From positions 22,469-86,468 of the forward strand of contig JAFYLU010000041.1 in assembly GCA_017550025.1 (NCBI GenBank): a stretch of DNA of 64,000 nt, in the 5' to 3' direction. Numbering within the stretch: position 1 is the first letter of the stretch; each line of letters begins with the position of its first letter. The notes beneath the pieces were generated by a model. The model saw only the letters and a program-made list of their open reading frames with translations. It was not told the DNA's origin and did not search any database. The DNA is from Bacteroidales bacterium (GTDB lineage: Bacteria; Bacteroidota; Bacteroidia; Bacteroidales; UBA932). Positions 1 to 7,473 of the stretch are shown piece after piece. The position numbers and the translations under genes were made by a program.

Positions 1-2
1 AC

Positions 3-1499
3 CTTAAGGGAGTGGGCATGTTGAGCTTTGATGCTGAAAGCGTTGCCAGGGTTACGGAAAGCGGATACGAGGCTGCAGCTATGAAGGAAGCTGAATTCGC
101 AGCCCTGAAGGAAAAGATCCTTTCCGGATCCGAACCAGAAGAGGCATGTCATACACCGAAGAAAGCTCTCAACATCATGAAGGAAAAAATCCTTATTTCC
201 GGAATTGAGATGGAAGGAGTAGAAAAGGATATCGAGAAATGGGCGCGTCGCAAATGTACAGTCAAAGTCGGAGACATGGTCTCTAAAGAAGATATAGATA
301 AGTCTGTGTCAATATATTACGGTACCGGCAACTACGACAGCATCACATATACTCTTCATGAGGACGGTTCAGCAGATGACGCCTATGTCTTGAGATTTAA
401 ATTCGTTGAAAGCCCGTCGCATGACTTTGGACTCGGACTCAGATTCGACTCGCAGGACATGCTTTCTGTCATGTTCCGTGTGGGAATCAACACCAACCGT
501 ATGAGCGGATTCAAGGCAGACATCAGCAGCAAGTTGGGTGGAAACCAATGGCTCAAGACTAATTTTTCATATGGTCACATGCTTTATCCGCGCATCAATC
601 TTGCATACAATTTCAGAAATTCAGAACTTGATGCATATGACATGGATGACCTTGTCATGAATATGAAATTCCTGCAGCATAAGTTCAGACTTTACCTTTC
701 TGAAAACTATTCGAGGACCGTCAGTGTCGGTGTGGGTATCGAAGCTGAAATGATCCGTCCGCGCAAGGTAATGTATCTGATTCACGATGCGCTTGACAGG
801 GATTATCAGCCGGTCAACACAATCGGTTCCTTTGCATATCTGCATTATGACAATCTCAATAAGGTAAGCTTCCCGACAAGAGGTGTCATCGGCAATATTG
901 ATTTTACCTGGAAGGATATGCTCTTCACCTCGAAAAGTACGAGCCCGTTAAGTTTCGGTTCTGTGGTTTTAGGCGTGAAAGGCTATGTGCCGGTCATTGA
1001 AGACCGTCTCGTACTGATACCGCAGCTGTACGGAAGCATATTGTTCGGCAAAGGTGCTGTCAATGGTGTGACAGACAGCTGGAATCCGATATTCAACGGC
1101 CCCGTGCCGGCATATCCGACCATGAACAGCATTATCGGAGGTGCTGAAGCCGGCAGGTATATTGACCAGCAGCTTCCATTCATCGGATTGAACAAGATAT
1201 CCCTGGCATTCAACAATGTAGCAATCGCAAGGGCAGACATCCGCACTCGTCTTTTCGGAAACCACTACCTTACGGCAATATTCAATTATGCCCGTTCAAG
1301 CATCGACCTGAAGAATTTCTTCAAGGAAAGAGATGTTCTTGAATGGGGCGAACTGTACGATTACAATGCTTCAGACTGGTGGGGAGCGGGCATCAGATAT
1401 TCAATCGACACCAAGCTCGGTCCATTGAGTTTCGATATAAGTTCATCCAATATCTCGAAGAAGGTCAATCTCTATTTCAGTCTCGGACACTACTTCTGA
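3..1499 (+). CDS. Patatin-like phospholipase/outer-membrane protein, C-terminal part (5' end outside window)
   Basis: The reading frame is open to the window edge, so the true start and the presumed patatin hydrolase domain lie upstream; a GTG at 12 is only the first in-frame start codon. The visible start (GVGMLSFDA, then a helical linker) resembles the end of a patatin domain. About residues 50-125 look like one POTRA module (ILISGIEMEGVEKDIEKWAR... VSKEDIDKSVSIYYGTGNYDSI), and about 130-495 alternate amphipathic strands typical of a 16-strand Omp85-type barrel, ending in an aromatic residue (LGHYF). Family knowledge: patatin-POTRA-barrel proteins (PlpD-like, type Vd) are common in Bacteroidota and sit in the outer membrane as putative lipases. 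The substrate cannot be deduced. The catalytic Ser-Asp dyad is not in this window. Confidence 0.8.
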   Translation, partial: LKGVGMLSFDAESVARVTESGYEAAAMKEAEFAALKEKILSGSEPEEACHTPKKALNIMKEKILISGIEMEGVEKDIEKWARRKCTVKVGDMVSKEDIDKSVSIYYGTGNYDSITYTLHEDGSADDAYVLRFKFVESPSHDFGLGLRFDSQDMLSVMFRVGINTNRMSGFKADISSKLGGNQWLKTNFSYGHMLYPRINLAYNFRNSELDAYDMDDLVMNMKFLQHKFRLYLSENYSRTVSVGVGIEAEMIRPRKVMYLIHDALDRDYQPVNTIGSFAYLHYDNLNKVSFPTRGVIGNIDFTWKDMLFTSKSTSPLSFGSVVLGVKGYVPVIEDRLVLIPQLYGSILFGKGAVNGVTDSWNPIFNGPVPAYPTMNSIIGGAEAGRYIDQQLPFIGLNKISLAFNNVAIARADIRTRLFGNHYLTAIFNYARSSIDLKNFFKERDVLEWGELYDYNASDWWGAGIRYSIDTKLGPLSFDISSSNISKKVNLYFSLGHYF

Positions 1500-1601
1500 C
1501 ATTATTACCGAAAAGCAACCTGTTTTTTCAGCAATAATGAGGCAAGACCGTCTTTATGCGGATTTCGGGTCGAGGCTTTCAGCAGGCATAGCGAATGGTC
1601 A

Positions 1602-1625
1602 GCAAATGGTCCAGTGGACCTTTGC
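1602..1625. repeat. Near-perfect palindrome (GCAAA-t-GGTCCA-g-TGGACC-TTTGC)
   Basis: The arms GGTCCA (1608-1613) and TGGACC (1615-1620) are separated by one base and extended by GCAAA/TTTGC with a single bulged T. This is too tight for an ordinary RNA hairpin loop, so it may act as a cruciform or protein-binding palindrome or as the end of a dispersed element. It is the first of a row of palindromes. Confidence 0.55.
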
Positions 1626-1635
1626 AGTGAGCGAC

Positions 1636-1647
1636 AGCCCTTGGGCT
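1636..1647. repeat. Short palindrome AGCCC-tt-GGGCT
   Basis: The arms AGCCC and GGGCT flank two bases, 10 bases downstream of the previous palindrome. The regular succession of palindromes suggests one composite element rather than chance. Confidence 0.45.
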
Positions 1648-1672
1648 GAGCTGCGGATCTTGGTGAGAAGCG

Positions 1673-1692
1673 CTGGCAGGCATATATGCCAG
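1673..1692. repeat. Palindrome CTGGCA...TGCCAG with inner GGCATATATGCC
   Basis: Two overlapping inverted repeats share the site: outer arms CTGGCA (1673-1678) and TGCCAG (1687-1692), and an inner perfect 12-base palindrome at 1679-1690. It is the third member of the palindrome row between 1600 and 1700. Confidence 0.45.
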
Positions 1693-1838
1693 TGCTGGTG
1701 ACTGTTTTCCCGAACACTATTTCGACTACGGTTATTTCCTGCTTCCTAAACTGTCATCCCCGGTTATGACATGGCTTGCTCTATGGTTATCCCAGGTTTC
1801 CTATGGCCTACGGGTTAGCCTGACTTCCTATATGGTAC

Positions 1839-1857
1839 TCCCCGGCTCGACCGGGGA
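1839..1857. repeat. Dispersed palindrome TCCCCGG-N5-CCGGGGA, copy 1
   Basis: The 7-base arms flank CTCGA and the element is followed by TCT. An identical copy, including loop and trailing TCT, lies at 31548-31566 inside the kduI-kdgK spacer. A half-copy (gtcatccccgg) is visible near 1753. Two exact copies 30 kb apart support a REP-like dispersed element. Confidence 0.6.
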
Positions 1858-2082
1858 TCTGCTTTTATGCAAAAGGGAAAAAGGAGCTGTTTCTTGGAGC
1901 TTACAGGCCAAAATCAGGGAAATTGAACGGTTTTTGGGCTCTGAAAGGTAAAAGTAGTGCGTTTTTTTCCTTTCATGCAGCTTTGTTCCAGTTCAGATGC
2001 CCGATCACGTCTGGCATGAAGTAGAAGGAGTGGCGCGCATGACTGCCAATAACGGTTTGGACAGATTGGTTTTATGTGCACC

Positions 2083-2110
2083 GTCGGCGGAATATACGCT
2101 CTCCGCCGAC
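2083..2110. repeat. Inverted repeat GTCGGCGGA...TCCGCCGAC
   Basis: Perfect 9-base arms (2083-2091 and 2102-2110) enclose a 10-base loop. No T-run follows on either strand, so a terminator role is not supported. It is part of the palindrome-rich block. Confidence 0.45.
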
Positions 2111-2241
2111 TACAGACCGGACGGGTCGTCGAGCTCGCCCGAAGGGCTCTCCTTGCTCCCGGCTGTTGCACCGATTACGCATTGAATTGTACGTCCAAAG
2201 TGAGGAAAATTGTGACACATTGGTAATGGAATGGCTGATTG

Positions 2242-2254
2242 TTCGTCAAGGTGT
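2242..2254 (+). repeat. TTCGTCAAGGTGT short repeat, copy 1
   Basis: The core lies in a longer similarity (ATGGCTG then TTCGTCAAGGTGTAC) to 3342-3366. A near-identical core (one base different) is the right arm of the hairpin at 2315-2327. The two direct copies bracket the RelA/SpoT-type gene. Confidence 0.4.
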
Positions 2255-2287
2255 ACCGGAAAACGACCCAAAAGTGCGAAAAACAAG

Positions 2288-2327
2288 ACACCTTGGCGGT
2301 GAATCGTTCGATTGTTCGCCAAGGTGT
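2288..2327 (-). terminator. Intrinsic terminator of the RelA/SpoT-type gene
   Basis: Perfect 11-base arms ACACCTTGGCG (2288-2298) and CGCCAAGGTGT (2317-2327) enclose an 18-base loop. Read on the minus strand the stem is followed by CTTGTTTTTCG, which fits Rho-independent termination 35 bases after the stop at 2362. Confidence 0.7.
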
Positions 2328-2361
2328 TATTCTTCTGGTGAAGCCAAGCCATAAGACAACG

Positions 2362-3237
2362 CTACGAATTCAGGAATGCGTTGAGCATGTGTGAGGTGGC
2401 TTCGGGCTCGAGCGCCATCAGACCGGCATCCATCATCTCGATTCTGTTTATGAGGAAGAGGAGATTGTCGTAGGTGAGCTTAAAGTCAGCCTTGTGAGTC
2501 AGCATGGTGTAGATTACGATGAGTCGGTCACTGTTTAGAACAGCCTCCGCAAGGTGTCTGTTGTTCTTCAGATAGTTATCGAGTCGGTCGGAAAGGCCTT
2601 CGGACTTGAACCTCAAGTGGAACTTGTTGCGGAGCATCGCGCTGTAGTTGGAGTGACTGAAGTTCTGCCTTGCCATGTCTGCGAATATGGCCTTCATGTT
2701 CCACTCGGCAGTTTCGAGTGTAGCAATGACTCCGTTCAATGCACGGGAGTAGGCCTCGCATCCAACCCAGTCCTCGCTGCACTTGTATCTCAAGTCGTGC
2801 TCCACTTCATGCCATCCCTCTGAAAACACGGTTCTGATCTGTATCTCATAAGTCGGATCAATACAGTCTCTGAATTCCTCCGGCAGGGCAGCCTTGAACT
2901 CTTCCACCATTTCTGCAGGAATGCGGCTGGTGATATTGAGACGCTGCGGACGGAAAGTAGACGAGTCGAATTCGTCGATTGCCTTCTTGACGACATCGCC
3001 AACGCTATAGTAAAGAGCAAGAACATCGACATCATCCTGGAAATACACGACGATCCTGATTCCGATCATATCCTGTAGTCCCCTTTTCCTTTGGGCATAC
3101 TTCACCGACACCTTATGTCTGATTGAAGTCTCTGTCTTGACTCTGGAGAAAATCCTGAACATGAGTCCGCATCTTGAAAGTGAAGCTGAAATGTCTGAAG
3201 TAAGCTGTTCTGCAATCTTTTCTAACGAGTTCTGCAT
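2362..3237 (-). CDS. RelA/SpoT-domain protein with an incomplete synthetase motif set
   Basis: This 291-residue protein carries a RelA/SpoT nucleotidyltransferase-like domain at about residues 25-155, followed by a helical tail. Visible motifs are RVKTETSIRHK (32-42), DMIGIRIVVYF (56-66) and YEIQIRTVFSEGWHEVEHDLRYK (130-152), which match the basic, metal-binding and EIQ/AEI..H motifs of (p)ppGpp synthetases. The stretch that should carry the G-Y-x-S/G-x-H motif (guanine-stacking Tyr) reads FRPQRLNITSRIP (95-107), so the acceptor-nucleotide site is altered. There is no HD hydrolase, TGS or ACT domain. The gene is monocistronic, with a TAnnTTTG motif upstream and a terminator downstream. Family membership is clear, but alarmone synthesis is uncertain and another nucleotide transfer or loss of activity is possible. 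Confidence 0.8.
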   Translation of the reverse strand: MQNSLEKIAEQLTSDISASLSRCGLMFRIFSRVKTETSIRHKVSVKYAQRKRGLQDMIGIRIVVYFQDDVDVLALYYSVGDVVKKAIDEFDSSTFRPQRLNITSRIPAEMVEEFKAALPEEFRDCIDPTYEIQIRTVFSEGWHEVEHDLRYKCSEDWVGCEAYSRALNGVIATLETAEWNMKAIFADMARQNFSHSNYSAMLRNKFHLRFKSEGLSDRLDNYLKNNRHLAEAVLNSDRLIVIYTMLTHKADFKLTYDNLLFLINRIEMMDAGLMALEPEATSHMLNAFLNS

Positions 3238-3258
3238 AGATATTTTCCTTTACTCATG

Positions 3259-3266
3259 CAAATATA
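3259..3266 (-). promoter_or_regulatory. Bacteroidota -7 box (TATATTTG) for the RelA/SpoT-type gene
   Basis: TATATTTG on the minus strand matches TAnnTTTG and ends 22 bases before the ATG at 3237. No clear -33 TTTG was found at the usual spacing. Confidence 0.5.
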
Positions 3267-3308
3267 GCTTTTTCTGCAGTATTTATGCAGGTAATCTGTT
3301 CATTTATG

Positions 3309-3316
3309 TATCTTTG
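3309..3316 (+). promoter_or_regulatory. Possible -7 box (TATCTTTG) for the 3446 gene pair
   Basis: TATCTTTG matches TAnnTTTG and would give a leader of about 120 bases before the ATG at 3446. That leader contains repeat copy 2 at 3342-3366. It is divergent from the 3259 box. Confidence 0.45.
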
Positions 3317-3341
3317 CACAGCGATTCACTTTGACAAAGAA

Positions 3342-3366
3342 ATGGCTGCTTTTCGTCAAGGTGTAC
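3342..3366 (+). repeat. TTCGTCAAGGTGT short repeat, copy 2
   Basis: ATGGCTG-N3-TTCGTCAAGGTGTAC here matches 2231-2256 with few differences. The segment lies in the presumed 5' leader of the 3446 gene. Confidence 0.4.
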
Positions 3367-3445
3367 ACAACGAAAGTCCTACGTCCGAAAAGGCTGACGA
3401 CCGAATTTAGCAGAATAATACTTTTCCTAAACGTAACAATAAGAA

Positions 3446-4120
3446 ATGTTAAGATTAAGCCATTTTCTAGTTATATTCCTCCTGGTGTCAGGTCAACTGG
3501 CATTGAAGGCACAGAGCGATGAGGTGAGGGTCGGACTTCGTGGCGGATACAACGCCGCATTCGGAGGATTTGCGGCTGTATCCATTGAAACAAAGCAGAC
3601 AATCTGGAAAGACTTTTCCATAGACGGAGGAGTACAATGCAGCACGATAGGCAGAACTGCACTGGAAGCCCGTCCTGAATATACCATGGATTTTACATGG
3701 GGCAAGATATCCCCTGAAATCCTGATCTCATATACCAATCTTGCATCCGTAAACAGTTTTGCTGCCGGAGCAGGCGCGAGTGCAGACTTCGGAGGCTTGA
3801 CTGCAAGATTCGGATGGTATTACCGCATCTTCGGCGGGCACGAATCCTGGATAACAGAGAATTTCAACATCTATTACGACCTCCGTGTCCACCTGCTTCG
3901 GAAGGTTGATGACTGGCGACTGAATCTGATCATCACTAACAACGAGATTTTCGAGCTTGAAAGGCATTTCCAGCCTACATTCATAGCAGAATGCTTCCAT
4001 TATCCAAAATCAAGAATCGGGATTTCATTCGGAATCGGATGCAAACCGGCAGGTATGTTCAATATGTCGGCAGATAATTACCAGACATTTATAAAGACAG
4101 GACTATGTTACAGATGGTAA
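3446..4120 (+). CDS. Exported protein of unknown function, probable outer-membrane beta-barrel
   Basis: The product (224 residues) begins with a signal peptide (MLRLSHFLVIFLLVSGQLALKA, cleavage near AQS). The rest alternates polar and hydrophobic residues with many Gly and aromatic positions (RVGLRGGYNAAFGG, FAAGAGASADFGGLTARFGWYYRIF) and ends GLCYRW, a pattern typical of small outer-membrane barrels; no named family was recognised. The ATG at 3446 is preferred because the signal peptide starts there directly. The stop overlaps the next gene by 16 bases, indicating translational coupling with the phosphoesterase lipoprotein and possibly a shared role at the cell envelope. Function is unknown. 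Confidence 0.65.
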   Translation: MLRLSHFLVIFLLVSGQLALKAQSDEVRVGLRGGYNAAFGGFAAVSIETKQTIWKDFSIDGGVQCSTIGRTALEARPEYTMDFTWGKISPEILISYTNLASVNSFAAGAGASADFGGLTARFGWYYRIFGGHESWITENFNIYYDLRVHLLRKVDDWRLNLIITNNEIFELERHFQPTFIAECFHYPKSRIGISFGIGCKPAGMFNMSADNYQTFIKTGLCYRW

Positions 4121-4980
4121 AAAGAATATTACTGATAATCACGTCAGTTTCACTATGCAGCTGCAACCAGCTTGATCTCAAAGGTATGTTCATGCCTACA
4201 GGCGAAGGTGTCGAGAAACGATTCGAGCAAAGCAGACAGATAAGCAGTGACCTCAAGGCAGGAACCGTAGCAGCTCATGAGAGCTATACCTTCTATGTCG
4301 CAACAGACCCGCATATAAACCAGACCCACGAGAATCTCGACATATTCAACGATGCATTGAGAAACGACAGCGAAGCTCCGTTCGGAGTACTTCTGGGAGA
4401 CTGCACTGATATACGTGACAATCTTCACAATTATCTTGATGCCCTCGCCTACTATCCTGACAGGCATGCATTTGACCAGAAGATATATCATGTACTTGGC
4501 AATCATGACCTTTTCTTTAAGGGATGGGCAGATTTCAGAGATAATGCCGGTCCGTCAGTCTATTGGTTTGAGGTAATTTTCAATGGAGGCAAAGACCTCT
4601 ATATCACACTCGACACAGCGACGGCAACCCTGGGAAGAAAGCAGACCGAATGGCTCAGGACATTTCTTTCAGAAAACCGCAGGAATTACCGACACTGCGT
4701 GATCCTTACCCACACTAATTTCTTTTACACCGACAGGTCTCAGGACAGTTCCGGAAACATGACGATCGAAGAGAGCTTTGCTCTTATGGAGCTTTTCGGC
4801 AGACACGATGTGGCGCTCGTCCTTCAGGGACATGACCATTTCAGGGAAGACCTGACGTATGACAATGTACGATATGTGATATTGGGAGCTATCAAGGACG
4901 GATCCGAAACTCCTGAATACCTGAAGGCTGAAGTCAGTCCTGACGGAATATACCTGAACTGGCAGATCATTTCCGAATAG
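4105..4980 (+). CDS. Calcineurin-like metallophosphoesterase, lipoprotein
   Basis: The 291-residue product has a lipoprotein signal with lipobox LCSC (Cys20), so it should be anchored in a membrane facing the periplasm or exterior. The metallophosphoesterase signature is complete: DPH (68-70), GDC (98-100), GNHD (132-135), an LTHTN motif and GHDH near residue 250. These residues bind two metal ions and act on phosphoester bonds; the substrate is unknown. The start overlaps the upstream barrel gene, and an alternative ATG at 4114 would still keep the whole signal. It is unrelated in architecture to the integral-membrane phosphoesterase at 27011. Enzyme class is confident; pathway is not. Confidence 0.85.
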   Translation: MLQMVKRILLIITSVSLCSCNQLDLKGMFMPTGEGVEKRFEQSRQISSDLKAGTVAAHESYTFYVATDPHINQTHENLDIFNDALRNDSEAPFGVLLGDCTDIRDNLHNYLDALAYYPDRHAFDQKIYHVLGNHDLFFKGWADFRDNAGPSVYWFEVIFNGGKDLYITLDTATATLGRKQTEWLRTFLSENRRNYRHCVILTHTNFFYTDRSQDSSGNMTIEESFALMELFGRHDVALVLQGHDHFREDLTYDNVRYVILGAIKDGSETPEYLKAEVSPDGIYLNWQIISE

Positions 4981-5015
4981 GACTCTTGCAGGACTTCTGC
5001 TTATTACTGTTTTTG

Positions 5016-5023
5016 TAAGTTTG
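5016..5023 (+). promoter_or_regulatory. Possible -7 box (TAAGTTTG) of the ABC/partner-switching block
   Basis: TAAGTTTG matches TAnnTTTG only 8 bases before the ATG at 5032, implying a very short or absent leader. No good -33 element is seen, so this is tentative. Confidence 0.3.
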
Positions 5024-5031
5024 TACTCATA

Positions 5032-6108
5032 ATGATCTTTTTAAGAAAATACTTCATATATCTGACCTTCCTGTTGGCTCTTCTTGGGCTTACAGGCTGT
5101 AAGGATAATGATTTCATCATATATTCAGCAGAAGATCTTCACGGATCACCGATTGCCATCCTCGGCCACCCTGCCAGCGATGAGGAACTTGAAGAAATCT
5201 TTCCTGACTCCGACATAAAGCATTTTAAGTCTTCATCAGAATTTCTTCTTGCACTTTCCATCGGGAAATGCGATGCCGGCATAGCAGAAAAAGAAGAAGG
5301 CTATTATCTCCTTGACAGAAACCCTGATTATGAGGCACTTGACTTTGCATACGCTGACAGTTGTTCTGCTGTGCTAATAGTACACAAGAGTCTTCTGCCC
5401 GGGAGTCTGGAATCAATACATGAAGACGGATTTATCGACAGCTCGATCAGCCGTATCCACCGCAGCATCCTTTCCGATGGTTATTGGAAGCTGATACTCA
5501 AAGGTTTCGGTACTACTTTCAGCATGTTCATACTTGGAATCATATTTGCCTTTGTCCTTGCAGTCCTGATGTTGGGAATGAACAGCCACAGATATCTCAA
5601 ATATATCTCCGGTCCCATATCGTATTTCATAGGCACGATCCACAATGTACCGTCGATAGTACTGATATTCTTCTTTTACTATGTAGTCTTCGCATCAGCC
5701 CATGTAAGCGGAATTCTGGTCTGTGCGATAGCCCTCGGAGTCTACACTTCAGGATCTCTCATAAGTGTATTCAAAGTTCATCTTAACCAGGTTGACAAGA
5801 ACCAGCATGCTGCAGCTCAGATGCTCGGACTGCACGGCTGGAAAAAGTACAGATATGTGATCCTCCCGCAGGCAGTCAAGCCAATGCTCCCACTGATTGC
5901 GGCCGAGTCCAAGGTACTCCTCAGGGCAACCACATATGCCGGCTATATATCGGAAGTGGATCTTGTAAAGGTCACAGAAATAATCAGGAATCAGACATAC
6001 GATGTCCTTGTCCCATTGCTTCTTGTGTCTGCAATATTCCTTATCCTTTCACATCTTATAGTTGATGCCCTGTCGGCTATCTACAATAAAGCGTTCAGAT
6101 ATGATTAG
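5032..6108 (+). CDS. ABC transporter permease with N-terminal half of a solute-binding domain
   Basis: The protein (358 residues) starts with a signal sequence and lipobox-like LTGC, then about 110 residues resembling only the second lobe of an amino-acid-type (SBP_bac_3) binding protein (AEDLHGSPIAILG... FLLALSIGKCDAGIAE). From about residue 145 it is a HisM/GlnP-type inner-membrane permease with about five membrane segments and an EAA loop (AAAQMLGLHGWKKYRYVILPQAV). The first lobe of the binding domain is missing, so the domain may sense or dock rather than capture ligand. It overlaps the ATPase gene by 8 bases. The polar amino-acid family is suggested by the permease, but the separate binding protein at 7582 belongs to a different (NMT1-like) family, so the substrate is open. 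Confidence 0.8.
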   Translation: MIFLRKYFIYLTFLLALLGLTGCKDNDFIIYSAEDLHGSPIAILGHPASDEELEEIFPDSDIKHFKSSSEFLLALSIGKCDAGIAEKEEGYYLLDRNPDYEALDFAYADSCSAVLIVHKSLLPGSLESIHEDGFIDSSISRIHRSILSDGYWKLILKGFGTTFSMFILGIIFAFVLAVLMLGMNSHRYLKYISGPISYFIGTIHNVPSIVLIFFFYYVVFASAHVSGILVCAIALGVYTSGSLISVFKVHLNQVDKNQHAAAQMLGLHGWKKYRYVILPQAVKPMLPLIAAESKVLLRATTYAGYISEVDLVKVTEIIRNQTYDVLVPLLLVSAIFLILSHLIVDALSAIYNKAFRYD

Positions 6109-7159
6109 AATAAACCAGATCACCAAGTCATATGATAACGTCAGGGCACTTGACAATGTCTCCCTGACCATCAGCAGCAATGAAGTGGTATCCATCATCG
6201 GATATTCAGGGTCCGGCAAGTCTACTCTTATCAGATGCATTGCAGGCCTTGAACCATATGAGTCAGGAACTATTCAAACCGATGTCACCCCAGTAAAGGA
6301 TTATAAGGGGATCGGAATGGTTTTCAGCAATGGCAACCTTTTCCCACATCTTACCGTCCTTCAGAATCTGACCCTTGCACCCACGAAGGTGCTCGGAATC
6401 TCAAGGAAAGAAGCCGAAGAAGAAGCGATGCAGATTCTTGATAAGGTAGGAATCTGGTCAGTGAAGGATGCTTATCCTGACTCATTGTCAAGCGGACAGC
6501 TTCAGCGTGCGGCTATCGCGAGAAGTCTGATGATGAAACCGGAGATACTTCTTCTTGATGAACCGACATCGTCATTGGATCCGGTCTCGAAAAGTGAAGT
6601 CTTCAATGTGTTGACAATGCTCAAGGACAGCATGACCATCGTGCTTGTAACCCACAGCATCGACTTTGCAAGATCGATAAGCGACCGCATAGTCTTCATG
6701 AGTGACGGAAAGATTTGCGAGCAAGGCACACCTTCGGAAATCATCAACCATCCCAAGGAACAAAAGACCAAGGCATTCATAGACCATTGCATGAACATGG
6801 TATATGAGATAGATTCACCGAAATATGACCACCCTGAACTCAATGCAAGGATAGAGGTCTTCTGCATGAGATACAGACTCCCCTACTCTGAAACCTACTC
6901 TATCCAGCTGGCTGTCGAGGAGCTCCTGAATCTCATTCCTCTGGACGAAGGTGTGAAACTTCTGATTTCAAAATCAGACAAAGGACTGGAAGTCGAGGCA
7001 ACCCTTGCCAAGGGTGCTCATCCGTACCTTTCTCCGGAACATGTAAAGGACGAGTTGAGCTACAACATCATCGAAGGACTATGCGAGAAGATCGAAGAGG
7101 AGACCAATGAAAACAATGAGTCAGTAATACGAGTCGCAATCAGACAGAACACAATTTAA
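6101..7159 (+). CDS. ABC transporter ATPase with C-terminal GHKL-like domain
   Basis: The start at 6101 (MIRINQITK) is chosen over an upstream in-frame ATG because it opens the ABC fold directly and overlaps the permease stop by 8 bases. The 352-residue product has Walker A GYSGSGKST (34-42), signature LSSGQ (129-133), Walker B ILLLDEP (149-155) and a switch His (VTHS). The Q-loop Gln is replaced by Ser (MVFSNGNLF, Ser76). After about residue 230 comes a 120-residue tail whose QLAVEELLNLIP segment resembles the N-box of RsbW-type GHKL kinases (compare VLEEAVVNIINYAY in the protein at 10450), but no DxGxG or GxGxG box is seen, so it probably does not bind ATP. In this block the tail is a plausible docking site for the STAS protein encoded next. 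Confidence 0.85.
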   Translation: MIRINQITKSYDNVRALDNVSLTISSNEVVSIIGYSGSGKSTLIRCIAGLEPYESGTIQTDVTPVKDYKGIGMVFSNGNLFPHLTVLQNLTLAPTKVLGISRKEAEEEAMQILDKVGIWSVKDAYPDSLSSGQLQRAAIARSLMMKPEILLLDEPTSSLDPVSKSEVFNVLTMLKDSMTIVLVTHSIDFARSISDRIVFMSDGKICEQGTPSEIINHPKEQKTKAFIDHCMNMVYEIDSPKYDHPELNARIEVFCMRYRLPYSETYSIQLAVEELLNLIPLDEGVKLLISKSDKGLEVEATLAKGAHPYLSPEHVKDELSYNIIEGLCEKIEEETNENNESVIRVAIRQNTI

Positions 7160-7170
7160 AATATATAATC

Positions 7171-7473
7171 ATGAAAGTTGAAATCACACAGACAGATAAT
7201 CAGGTGCTCGCAATCATCGAGGGCCGCCTCGACACAGTGACAGCATCAGAGTTTGAGAGGACTCTCTCTCCATATTTTTCAATCCAGGGAGTCGGACTCA
7301 CCCTTGACTGTGCCGCAATGGAATACATCAGCAGCGCCGGTCTTCGCGTAGTACTGATGACGCACAAGAGCATCACGGCAAAAGGTGGAACATTTAAGCT
7401 CCGCAACCTTACCAAGGTAGTGCGCTCTGTATTTGACATGACAGGATTCTCACGAATCCTTACCATAGAATAA
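7171..7473 (+). CDS. STAS-domain anti-sigma-factor antagonist-like protein
   Basis: The 100-residue single-domain protein matches SpoIIAA/RsbV in length and motifs: a beta-strand start (VEITQTDNQVLAIIEGRLDT) and the phosphorylation loop YISSAGLRVV, with Ser54/Ser55 as the presumed phosphosite. In known partner switches the unphosphorylated form binds a GHKL kinase, and a SpoIIE/PP2C phosphatase reactivates it. Both partners are encoded downstream (8523 and 10450), and a degenerate GHKL-like domain sits on the preceding ATPase. It starts 11 bases after the ATPase stop. No sigma factor gene is near, so the controlled target is not evident. Confidence 0.9.
   Translation: MKVEITQTDNQVLAIIEGRLDTVTASEFERTLSPYFSIQGVGLTLDCAAMEYISSAGLRVVLMTHKSITAKGGTFKLRNLTKVVRSVFDMTGFSRILTIE

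Larger units (their letters stand above)
1500..2361. other. Long non-coding block with clustered palindromes
   Basis: This 860-base gap lies between the patatin-type protein and the RelA/SpoT-type gene. Its short open frames have no recognisable protein character and overlap palindromes, so I call none as genes. It contains at least six inverted repeats: 1602-1625, 1636-1647, 1673-1692, 1839-1857, 2083-2110 and 2288-2327. The 1839-1857 motif recurs exactly at 31548-31566. The block looks like nested REP/MITE-like palindromes; the last one doubles as a terminator. Confidence 0.6.

Noticed and set aside
1505-2354. Several 60-92 codon frames in the gap after the patatin-type gene
   Set aside because: They cross the palindromes, overlap each other on both strands and lack protein-like character.
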